The notes beneath the pieces are model-generated. The model did not search any database. It saw only the letters and a program-made list of their open reading frames with translations, and was not told where the DNA came from. Shown piece by piece: positions 19,707-27,557 of a DNA stretch of 27,557 nucleotides. The DNA is from Zygnema cylindricum (lineage: Eukaryota > Streptophyta > Zygnematophyceae > Zygnematales > Zygnemataceae): positions 86,730-114,286 of the forward strand of contig JBBHKE010001278.1 in assembly GCA_037447655.1 (NCBI GenBank), in the 5' to 3' direction. A program made the translations under genes and the position numbers. Within the stretch, counting starts at the first letter, position 1; each line of letters starts with the position of its first letter.

Positions 19707-19959
19707 GTACCACGATCAAATCCTGTGGCCGGCACATACCTTTTAGTAAATAAACCCCTAACTAATATAAATTTCCCGTAAACCTCTGGATAGCCTAGGT
19801 AGCCATGGCTCTAGCTCCCTCTCCAATTTCTCAGTGATTGCGACAAGTTTGAGAGTTGGAGAGAGAAGTTAGAGGTAGACTACCTCGGCCTCTTTCTATA
19901 TTTCTATTTAGACCTAGAAAATACTTAAAATGGACCATTAATTTTTACAAATTGTTTCA

Positions 19960-20898
19960 GGACAAGTGAGATGTTCGCCACCGAGCATCGATGGAACTCA
20001 CTTAGAAAACCAATTGGAGTTCAGATGCAGCGGAAGGTGAAAGGGAAATTATTGCCATGGAAGAGGGAAAAAGGGAGAAGGGTAAAAGAACACCTGTGGT
20101 GAGGGGAGCTAGGCTCTCTCCTAAAGTTCCACTTATAGGGGTTATAGCTAAACAAAAAACTGACGAAATTGATGGTAAAATTTGGGAGTACAAAAACACT
20201 ATAGCAAAACATCTTATACTTAGAAACGTGTCTAATTCCATAGCTATTACTGTTATAAACCTAACCAGGTTTTCATAAATTTGGGAAACACTAATTCAGA
20301 TTTATAAGAGTGAGACTATACAGGGGCAACAGTTAGTATAACAGGAAATAGAGGACAATGTTTATAAAGTCAGTAGCATGGTAGAGTTTTGCAATGATGT
20401 TGTTGCGTTATATGTTGAGCTTGCTTATGCACGATATGTAGAATCTGATATGAGAAAGATTAACACACTAATCATGAAACTCCCAGATGAGTACGAAAAT
20501 ATCATTAAATATATACAGGATATGGACTACTCCTCATGGACTTGGAGAATTACAATGGGGATGATTCTTGTGAGGGAAAGAACTTTGGAGCTTCGTAGGG
20601 GAAGTGACAGGGTGAATGCACTGACAGCTGATGGTGACTGGTGGAAGCATGATGAGAGGAATGATGGTAGCTGGCGGAAGCGTGATAAGAGGAAGAAAGA
20701 TAAAGATAAGCCGTATCAAACATCGATGGAAAGAGAGGAAGAGGAAAAGAAAGGGGAGCTTTGAAAGGAGGGGTTTGCTTCTTTTGTACGGAACCGGGTC
20801 ACTATATGGCGGCATGTCATTGTTTGGAAGAAATTAGAAGTTGGAATCTGAATGAGGAGGAAGAAGGGGAAGAGGAGAAACAGGATGAGATATTTTAG
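19960..20898 (+). pseudogene. Copia-3 gag, remainder with CCHC knuckle
   Basis: Blocks aligning with Copia-2 follow in order: QVRCSPPS, an acidic-to-basic spacer, IWETLIQIYKSE, MVEFCNDVVALYVELAYA, INTLIMKLPDEYENIIKYIQ and a Lys-rich tail. A knuckle CFFCTEPGHYMAAC is at 20776-20817 (C-x2-C-x4-H-x4-C complete). The longest open piece is 20378-20764 (128 codons). The knuckle is in a different frame just after it. A Glu-rich end stops at TAG 20896-20898. Unlike Copia-1, no DSGAS protease follows. Confidence 0.82.
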
Positions 20899-21835
20899 AG
20901 CTTCTCCATATCGGTAGTATGGGGAAGAGAGAAGAGCAGACAAAAAAATCAACGAAAGCAACAGTGTGATTTTGGAGGTATTAGGGAGGTAAAAAGAAAA
21001 GAGGTACTTGAGGGAGTTAAACATGATGAGGATGTAAAGAGTATAGAGTAAATGACTTAGAAATGAGAAAGTCAGATTTAGAATTAAAATTGGAAGAAGG
21101 GAAAAACTAAAATATTGAGGATATCCTAATAGATATTTCAGAGACAGAAAACAAGTCGAAAAAGGAGACTTCAATAGATTCCGAGGAAAGGGGATAAGTA
21201 AATCTTGAAAGAGCTTCAAACGATAGGGGAGAAGAGGAATATTTAATGAAAGGTTTAGGGGAGGACAAATATTTTTTGGGAATCAAAATAGAAAGTGCTA
21301 GTGGAAAAAAATCCATGGGAGAGAGTGAGGGAAGTTCATAAAATGGGGTAATTATCATGTAGAAATATATGAGTACAAAAGATGTTGATTTTATGAGGAA
21401 CTTAGTGGAGACTCGTGATTTAAAGATAAATTTTGGGGGTAATGGATTTGACATCACTAATGGAAGTGATGCCATTTATGAAGGTGTGTCTGTAAAAGGG
21501 TTAGCATCTAGGTATGTGTTGCAGGTTGGGGATGGGGCTGGTTGTTTCAAATGCAAGTGGGAATTTAGATTTTGCTCGGATGAAAAAGGAATGAGCTGGA
21601 TAAAATCCTTGCTCCAAAAGCCTAACATGCAAAATAAAATGTGTGATGCAATTATTATTTCGGTTCATCTAATACACTGTTTCAAATACAGGGGTTTTCA
21701 CTTAAATTTTAATGAGGGGAAAAGAAAAAGGAAAAAGAAAAAAAAATTATAATCGTGTTTTGTTATTAAGTGTGAGTTGAAAGAAAAATAGACTAAAAAA
21801 TAAAAGGAGTGTTAAAATGTGTGGACTTAAATTAA
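20899..21835 (+). pseudogene. Copia-3 pol reduced to RT end and RNase H scraps
   Basis: After about 300 bases of hydrophilic, Glu/Lys-rich sequence the plus strand shows LMKGLGEDKYFLGIKIES (about 21244-21297), the RT thumb-side motif usually written LG.AKYILGI. A short gap is followed by FMRNLVETRDLKINFGG (as in VLRYLVGTRNLWL), NGSDAIYEG and RYVLQVGDGAGC (the RNase H SDA..Y box), KGMSWIKSLLQ and CDA, then HCFKYRGFHLNF (as in FKAKHIDI..NF). The open frame 21369-21752 covers the RNase H part. Integrase, protease and most of RT are absent, so this is an internally deleted derivative. Confidence 0.7.
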
Positions 21836-21851
21836 AAGTTTACTAAAAATT

Positions 21852-21859
21852 AAGGGGAG
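21852..21859 (+). other. Copia-3 polypurine tract
   Basis: AAGGGGAG directly precedes the TGTTGAAAAG start of the 3' LTR, as in Copia-1. Confidence 0.8.
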
Positions 21860-22356
21860 TGTTGAAAAGAAGTAATTGATATTCTTTTTTTTTAATTTGG
21901 ACTCTAGAGTGAAGAGAGAGAGAGAGAGAGTCACCATGGCTGTCCCATAGCCAGATAAAACAGGCAGACAGGCAGACAGATTGGATTACCAAAATGTTGC
22001 CCTAAATAGGATTTGAACCTAGGTCAACGAAATCCTTTATAAACATTCGCCTTAACCATTAAAGCATTAACGAAACAATGCAAGTATGTGGTTCAATGAT
22101 TAATTAAAGTGATACCCAAACGTCACTTTCACTTAAACATACCAAAATTGACGAAACGACATCTATAGTCAAACGGCGCTCGCGGACGCGAATCAACCGT
22201 GTAAAATATATGATCGGACGGACGACGTCGCCCCCGCCAAACTCGAATGAATCTTTGGCGGCTTTCGGACATAGCGGCGCGCTGTGCCACGTGACGCCAC
22301 ATCATTGAACACATGAAAAGATGGGAGGAGGGACGATTAACTCCCAAGCTGACCAC
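21860..22356 (+). repeat. Copia-3 3' LTR, right-truncated
   Basis: It starts TGTTGAAAAG and shares its first about 200 bases with the Copia-1 3' LTR. Bases 22246-22356 repeat the start of the surviving Copia-3 5' LTR. It contains a (GA)n tract near 21915-21932 and a CCACGTGAC G-box near 22289. After GCTGACC (about 22352) the match ends, so U5 is missing. Confidence 0.75.
21999..22066 (-). other. tRNA-like sequence in antisense within the LTR
   Basis: On the minus strand TGCTTTAATGGTTAAGGC resembles an A-box/D-arm, a TTATAAA loop follows, and CTAGGTTCAAATCCTA forms a T-arm with a near-consensus B-box (GGTTCAAATCC). Acceptor ends do not pair. The Copia-1 LTR has the same block at 13245-13278, continued at 16949-16980. 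It looks like a captured tRNA or SINE head, not a working tRNA gene. Confidence 0.5.
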
Positions 22357-22386
22357 AATTCAAACAAAATCTAGTCATACACCAAA

Positions 22387-24640
22387 ATGGAGAAAAACAT
22401 TCTCGCTTCTCTTAAAACTAGAATCCAAAACGAACTTCAAAAATCACAAAATTGTGAAATTGCTCAGTATTATCTAGTGAAAGAAAGCAAGGTCGCTTCA
22501 AGTTGTTGGAAAAAATTTGAACATGTATATGAAACTAAAATATCAAACAAATACATAGTACACAGGGGGGGGTTTTGTGGCTTGTAATACATATTTCATA
22601 GTTTATCAATACAAGTCAACAAACGGTACTTCAACAAACAACACTACATATGTACAGCATTGGTTCACACAAATAGTTATAGAGGACTTCTTTGTAAGTT
22701 TCTTTCAAAAACAGAGGCGAAAACGAGTGACCGAAATAAATTTATGAAAATGGTGGCGTTGATGTGTTGCAAGGACCTTCTACCATTTTCGATGGTTGAC
22801 ACTTCAAGTATGATTTATTTTGAATTCCATTTAGGATGGATTCAATGTATATGTCATTATGAATTGTTTTGTTAATAAATTAATATTCTTGCGCTTCATC
22901 ACTATTTTTTCATCTATAATTTATATTCGTACGCTCATTTTTATTTTTTTATTATTATTTAGTTTGTCATTGTGTTGTTTTGGTATAAACCTTATTTATT
23001 GATAATGGTTAGTAATTGTGTGATAATTGTATGATATTTTTTTATTTTTTTTTCTTAGGGTTTCTAACATTTTGTGAAGCATTATTTGATGTTGGTGTTT
23101 CGTCCAACAAAAGTGTTGACATTGAGCAACTACTCCCCGTCCGTCAATAGCGTAAAAAACTACACTATATCTTCTGCCAAAGATATTCGTAATTTGATCA
23201 TCCAAAAACTTAAAGAAAATATTGATAATAATATTTTTGTCGCATTTACGACCGATCTCTGGACCGAAAGAATAAAAAGAACCTCATTCATGTCAGTAAC
23301 TGCTCATTTTATTGACAAAGAATTTAAACTTCATGAACGCACTCTTCAAGTCGATCATTTTCAGGAGGAGAAACATACCGCGAAAAATGTTTTAACGGCT
23401 TTCAAAAACTGTTTAACCAATTTTGAAATGTCAAATTTTGATGTTTTGCAAAATTGTTGCGTTGTTGTGACCGACAGTGGCTCTAACATGTGTGCGGTTG
23501 AAAGTATACCGGGTATGTTTACGTGGATACCTTGCGCGGACCATAAAATTGTTACAATTGTGACAACGATTTTGAACAAGAACGAAACTTCCAAAAAATA
23601 CAAATACGATGTGGAAGTTCTTGAATTGTTTGATCTAATTGACGCGTGTAAATCATTGGTCACGTTTTTCAAACAAAGTGATTTACAAAATCTTTTGAAA
23701 AACACTTTAAAACAAGAAAATGCAACGCGGTGGAATTCTTTGCTCCGAATGATTAAGAGTATTTACGATGCATTCAATGAGAAATGACCAATCGTTCAAG
23801 CAAAAAGTAAATTGATATTTTTTGCTTGTATCGATAAGACTCACCTTACCGAACTTATACGATTTTGGAAAGTTTTCAAGAAGCGACCCTAAAGTTGGAA
23901 AAATTCAAAGAACCAACTTTACATTTAGTTTTGTTTGAACTATCGTCTCTCCATAACCATTGTAATATAAGAAAAACATCTTACAATGACGGTGAGAAAG
24001 AACGCCCGGCCGATTCTCCAAACTTGCAAAAATTGAAAGAATTTTTTATGAAATTTGCGCTACCGAAGTGGGGCCTTCATGAGTATCATATTATCGCGGC
24101 TCTCTTATATCCCCGACAAAAACAAAAGCTTGAAATAATTAGGGTATCGAAAACCGATATTGAAAGCGCGATGGTCAAACTTCGAGAACTCGCAAACAAC
24201 CTCGGTGATGACGTTGATTTCGGTAGTCCTCAACGTATCACAAAAAAACGAAAAATATCGCAAAATATGGACGGTTTATATAATATTTTTGGTGAGAGCG
24301 ATGACGAAAATGAGATTTTTATTACAACCGACAAGAAAACGCTCGTTAGTGAGAGAGTGAAACGTTATTTTGATTTAAAATTAACCAACGACAAAAGATT
24401 GAACTTTAACATACGTGAATGATGAAAAAAAAATCAAATGTACGTGCGAAAGATGGAGGATTTCCTATTCTAGCCGGTGTTGTTAGATCTATTCTAGCTA
24501 TTCCGGCTTCTAGCTCCATGTCCGAATGCAATTATTCGGATGCCGGAAATACGATAACAAAGAAGATGAGCTCAATAGCGGCTTCAATTGTTAGTGATCT
24601 TTTGTGTGTTAGATCCAACCGAGATCTTTTAAATGCATAG
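22387..24640 (+). pseudogene. hAT transposase gene, decayed
   Basis: The blocks of a hAT transposase are present in order. A BED-type zinc finger region runs from 22480 to 22660 (SCWKKFEHVYE, then after a frame change GFVACNTYFIVYQYKSTNGTS). KFMKMVALMCCKDLLPFSMVD precedes a likely intron. Then come LWTERIKRTSFMSVTAHFID, VVTDSGSNM, WIPCADHKI and TRWNSLLRMIKSI (23074-23787), LYPRQKQKLEI (23865-24422), and the dimerisation domain FPILAGVVRSILAIPASSSMSECNYSDAG with a conserved end (24419-24640). Frames break at an 8-G run near 22565, near 23150, at 23785-23787 and at 24420. Several expected zinc ligands are lost (Tyr for Cys). I could not fix terminal inverted repeats or an 8-bp target duplication. 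Confidence 0.85.
22808..23058 (+). other. Predicted intron in the hAT gene
   Basis: Coding homology stops at ...FSMVDTS and resumes with FLTFCEALFDVGVSSN. A GTATGA donor (22808) and a T-rich stretch ending CTTAG (23058) bound a very AT-rich 251-bp segment. Joining keeps the frame and gives the expected hAT order. Confidence 0.65.
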
Positions 24641-24649
24641 TTTTTTGTT

Positions 24650-25550
24650 TTGTATTCTTTTATAATTATTGTTATTTTTTTAGTATTAGTTAAATATATA
24701 TATTTTTTCTTTGATTTCCTTTTGTATTTCACAATTAATCTAGTGTATTTAGATTTATAGATTTTGTGTAATTTTGAAGTTTGAGGTTGATCATCACAAT
24801 GTGTTTTTTGTTAATTCATTTTCTATGTGAAAAACTATGATTTTTTTTTAAACATACATAATTGATTTTTTTCCTTTTTTGCATAATTCATATTATAGTA
24901 TCGTAGTCGAAAGAAAAACCGTCCGAAAATTGTAGTGAAAAAATTAGAGTTGCGAGAGAATAAACATTAATATAAGAGTTTAAGCATTAATCTAAGAGTT
25001 ACACGCAAAATTAGGAACAAATCTCTTAAAGGAGATGACTGTCGAGGAAAAAAAATATTCGTAAAGGGAGATTGCAAAAAACAAAATAGTAAAAAGTTGA
25101 GGTACACGAGCTATTTTTTTGCAAAGTGAGATGTTCCACTACACCACTCATTGGTATTGGTGTTAGTAAGTCGCTACTATTTATAGCCAAAAATAACTTA
25201 ATATAGTTAACAACATTATTTAAAGACGTGGACTAAAACCTGCCACGTCTCCTTGCATCAAATAGTATTATCAATCATAATTTTCCATTAACACTACACC
25301 GCGAATCGTAATTACCATTATTAACGCTAATTCCGACACCACAAAGTTAAACCCAAAAACCTTAAAAAGAGTAAATAACTCTAAATTTTTCTTTACATTT
25401 TTTAAGGTATTTTTTGAATCAGCGTTAACAACTCTAGTATAGTGTCGTTTTAAATAGTGTGGCTTACAATCGGTGTTTGACCGTACAAAATTATACCGTA
25501 TTAACGAAAAAAGTACAACAAATGATTTAATACATGCCGTTATGATGTAA
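24650..25550. other. AT-rich spacer, no recognisable gene
   Basis: No protein family signature or RNA gene is seen. The right end of the hAT element may lie here, but I find no inverted repeat partner. Confidence 0.5.
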
Positions 25551-25554
25551 CTCT

Positions 25555-25682
25555 GTTTTCACAAACCGCGTAGTGCAAACGTCATTAAAACGTGAAATTG
25601 TACGTTTTGACAAAATGCGTTTTCACAAACCGCGTAGTGCAAACGTCATAATGACGTGAAATCGTACTTTGATCAGATTTTG
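25555..25682 (+). repeat. Tandem duplication of a 64-bp unit
   Basis: GTTTTCACAAACCGCGTAGT at 25555 recurs at 25619 with the following GCAAACGTCAT, and the rest of the unit is diverged. The second unit contains the palindrome ACGTCAT-A-ATGACGT, with TGACGT cores known as bZIP targets in plants. Confidence 0.8.
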
Positions 25683-25689
25683 TATGTGT

Positions 25690-26340
25690 ACCTAGAAGAT
25701 ATTCAAAGCGGATAATTATTACGGACAGAAAACCCAAATTAGAGTTATTGATAAACTAGAGTAAAACTTTTTTTTGAAAAAAAAAAAATCTAAATTAGAA
25801 TGGATAACATTAATAATTTATTTACAATAATTACGATTCACGATGTAATACGTAATGGTTTATAAAAGTTGTAGTCCTCTCTATATTATGTGAGAGGAAA
25901 ATACAGGACTTAGAAACATTTTCATAACCTGTTTCAAAGTGTGTGTCAAAATTAATGTGAATTAACAATCTTGACTGTACGAAACTAAGGAAATCTCATC
26001 ACACGGTTCCTAAGCAAAAAAAATATTACGAAATGGCGCGAACTACTTAATTATGACATACCATCCATGACAAGACGAGTATCGTTATACAAGAATCGAA
26101 GGGACAATGACCGCCAAGTTTCTCACAATGCATAATGCTTCAATGCCTGTGACCCTACGATACCCTTTGTCTCACACGAAGTTGTATTATTGCCAAGTAA
26201 TGTTTATCCGGTAGGACAATTAAGGTTCGTTAGACGTATCAAACAAGCATATCATAGATGAAATCTAACATACAGGTATTTAGTTAGAGTACATTAGAGT
26301 ACGCTAAATACCACCGCAATATCTTTACATCACAATAGGA
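25690..26340. other. Spacer or Copia-4 LTR U3, not resolved
   Basis: No gene is visible. The left end of the Copia-4 5' LTR must lie here or before, but no TGTTGTT start is readable. TATA-like motifs occur near 25862 (TATAAAAG) and 26350-26370. Confidence 0.4.
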
Positions 26341-26674
26341 TCACTGATAGTAGTATAATATATTTGTATAAATTCTAGGACTTAGTTACTTTCATGTATT
26401 CTTTTTTATAAGGTTTTAAGGAGCACATATGTGCAATTTAAGTGATATTCTCTAGGCTATATTTCTTGGGTTAATTGGGCGTTTTGCTTAAAACTTTGTG
26501 AGTTGTCAGCACACACGGTAAAGTGTACTCTCATAGAGTTTGGGGCCATTTGGCCATATTGACTGCTTTGTGCAGTGGATCAAAGTTGGTATCTTGAGTG
26601 CTTCCTATCTTTGGTTCCGTGATGGCTACTGCTTCAACAACTACTGGGGGTGCGCCGGGTGTCAAAGAACAATA
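26341..26674 (+). repeat. Copia-4 5' LTR, right end
   Basis: It ends AAAGAACAATA directly before the primer site; the expected terminal CA is TA. A TATA-like stretch (ATAATATATTTGTATAAAT, about 26354-26372) could be its promoter. The left end is not identified and there is no downstream LTR in the window. Confidence 0.55.
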
Positions 26675-27523
26675 GGTTACGGGCCCTCTCTTAAGAATTC
26701 CTATCTTTGATGGCAAAGACTATATCTATTAGGCGGATATGGTGGAACTGTACTTTCTTAACTCGAATTTGGTGGACGAGGTGGACGAATCTCTAGCGGA
26801 ATCAGACGCCAACTGGAAGAAGAAAAATTGCAGTGTCTCCACACTATTAAAACGAATATTTCAAAGGAGCTTGCTATGGCGTATATTCACATGAAAAAGG
26901 CCTTAGAAATATGGAATTCTTCGAAAAAGATGCACACCAAAACTAATCTGCAGCACCAGATGATTACGGCTGGAAAAATCTGGGAGTATATGTATAACGC
27001 TAGTACCATGGCTGAGTATTGTTATGGTCTGAGAACACTAATAGTAGAAAATGCATGTTCAGATGGTACGTTTCCTGATGACCTACAAGCTTTGTGACTA
27101 ATGAGAGGGCTTCCTAGTGAATACAAAGGAGCCTGTGACAATCTGAAAAAACTCGCACAAGCTGATTGGAATTTAGCGATAGCAATTCAGTATGTCCTAG
27201 ATGAAGAGTCTAGTCAACAAGCATTTAAAGGTATTGGGCAAGCAGAAGCTTTTAACACGCAGACTTTTAAAAAGGAACAGTTTCAAAATAGTTAGAATCA
27301 AGTTCCTCGCAAACGTGACATGTGTTATTATTGTAATGCAAAAGGGCATGGATATAGGAGCTGCCGTGATTATAGAAAAGCTTATGAGACAGGTGTATTT
27401 CGACAAAGATGGTTTATCAGAAAACCGAAAATTCGACAACCTGCAAAAACGTCGGCTTTTTCTTTAGAGACGAACAAAAACGAGGATGAAGTCGTCACTT
27501 TTTTCGAACCATCTAACAAATAA
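26622..27523 (+). pseudogene. Copia-4 gag, continuing past the window
   Basis: An ATG at 26622-26624 in the LTR opens MATASTTTGGAPGVKEQ and stays in frame across the LTR end (TAG at 26673-26675 where CAG is expected) and the primer site. It leads into a Gag N-terminus (RIPIFDGKDYIY). After a shift in an A-rich run near 26816-26826 the frame holds to the end: LQCLHTIKTNISKELAMAY, MKKALEIW, LPSEYKGACDNLKKLAQADWNLAIAIQYVL and the knuckle CYYCNAKGHGYRSC (27321-27362). Stops lie at 26709-26711, 27095-27097, 27293-27295 and 27521-27523. It resembles Copia-1 gag (CLNVLTQKMTKDLV, LPDEYKGAMDSL) more than Copia-2/3. The rest of the element is beyond the window. Confidence 0.85.
26675..26686 (+). other. 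Copia-4 primer binding site, mutated
   Basis: GGTTACGGGCCC differs from GGTTATGGGCCC by one T to C change, which turns the embedded ATG (26679-26681) into ACG. Confidence 0.75.
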
Positions 27524-27557
27524 TAATTTGCGCTGAACAATACAACTGAAGGAGATA

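Larger units (their letters stand above)
18896..19959. mobile_element. Solo-LTR-like insertion inside Copia-3 gag
   Basis: Gag homology stops at GGAATTG (18895) and resumes at GACAAGTGAGATG (19961 on). The insert begins TGAAAC and ends GTTTCA, 6-bp inverted ends of TG...CA type as in an LTR. No coding region is seen. It has a G-box (CCACGTGTC, 19361-19369) and a CCAAT between perfect 10-bp inverted repeats. No 5-bp target duplication is visible (AATTG against GGACA), so the LTR call is tentative and a recombinant or other insert is possible. Confidence 0.45.

Noticed and set aside
21792-21830. AAAAGGAGTGTTAAAATG looked like a duplicated polypurine tract and LTR start
   Set aside because: It aligns with the end of pol in Copia-1 (codons around ...NCGLL). 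The true LTR start is at 21860.

Overview
This window looks like nuclear intergenic DNA of a land plant or close streptophyte relative. It is AT-rich and I see no intact host gene. The recognisable coding sequence is transposon-derived: Ty1/copia gag-pol remains in both orientations, a Ty3/gypsy integrase tail, and a hAT transposase. G-box motifs (CACGTG) sit in the LTRs, and primer sites match the initiator tRNA-Met anticodon arm as I remember it from plants. I cannot name the species.

Layout. 1-1250: decayed Ty3/gypsy integrase C-terminus fused to a PHD-type zinc finger, then a polypurine tract and LTR start. 1300-6400: diverged dispersed repeats, unassigned minus-strand lysine-rich reading frames, a foldback (MITE-like) element and small tandem repeats. 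7640-8344: minus-strand copia reverse transcriptase remnant. About 8345-13278: Copia-1 (plus), with gag, protease, integrase, RT and RNase H all recognisable but broken. 13279-16943: element C (minus), a complete non-coding LTR retrotransposon with 1.35-1.37 kb LTRs and a perfect 5-bp target duplication, inserted inside the Copia-1 3' LTR. 16949-18130: remainder of that LTR, then a minus-strand copia gag with a piece of its 5' LTR (Copia-2). 18131-22356: Copia-3 (plus), same family as Copia-2, with gag interrupted by a solo-LTR-like insert and pol reduced to scraps. 22387-24640: decayed hAT transposase gene with a likely intron. 24650-26600: mostly featureless AT-rich DNA plus a 64-bp tandem duplication. 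26622 to the end: Copia-4 (plus), LTR end and gag, running off the window.

Main observation. The copia-type elements share an unusual 5' design. Directly after the LTR-terminal CA there is GGTTATGGGCCCA(CC), the complement of the anticodon arm of initiator tRNA-Met rather than of its 3' end. This is the half-tRNA priming mode known from Drosophila copia and yeast Ty5. In the coding elements the gag frame passes through this site, so the LTR end plus primer site is translated as Q-V-M-G-P(-P). In Copia-2 and Copia-4 an in-frame ATG lies upstream in the LTR. The ATG within the primer site is itself the complement of the CAU anticodon. Five sites (Copia-1 to -4 and element C) carry this arrangement or a mutated form of it.

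History. Copia-1 appears to have landed in older copia debris, and element C later landed in the Copia-1 3' LTR. The element C LTRs differ by about 11 substitutions and one 18-bp indel, so it is the youngest datable event here.
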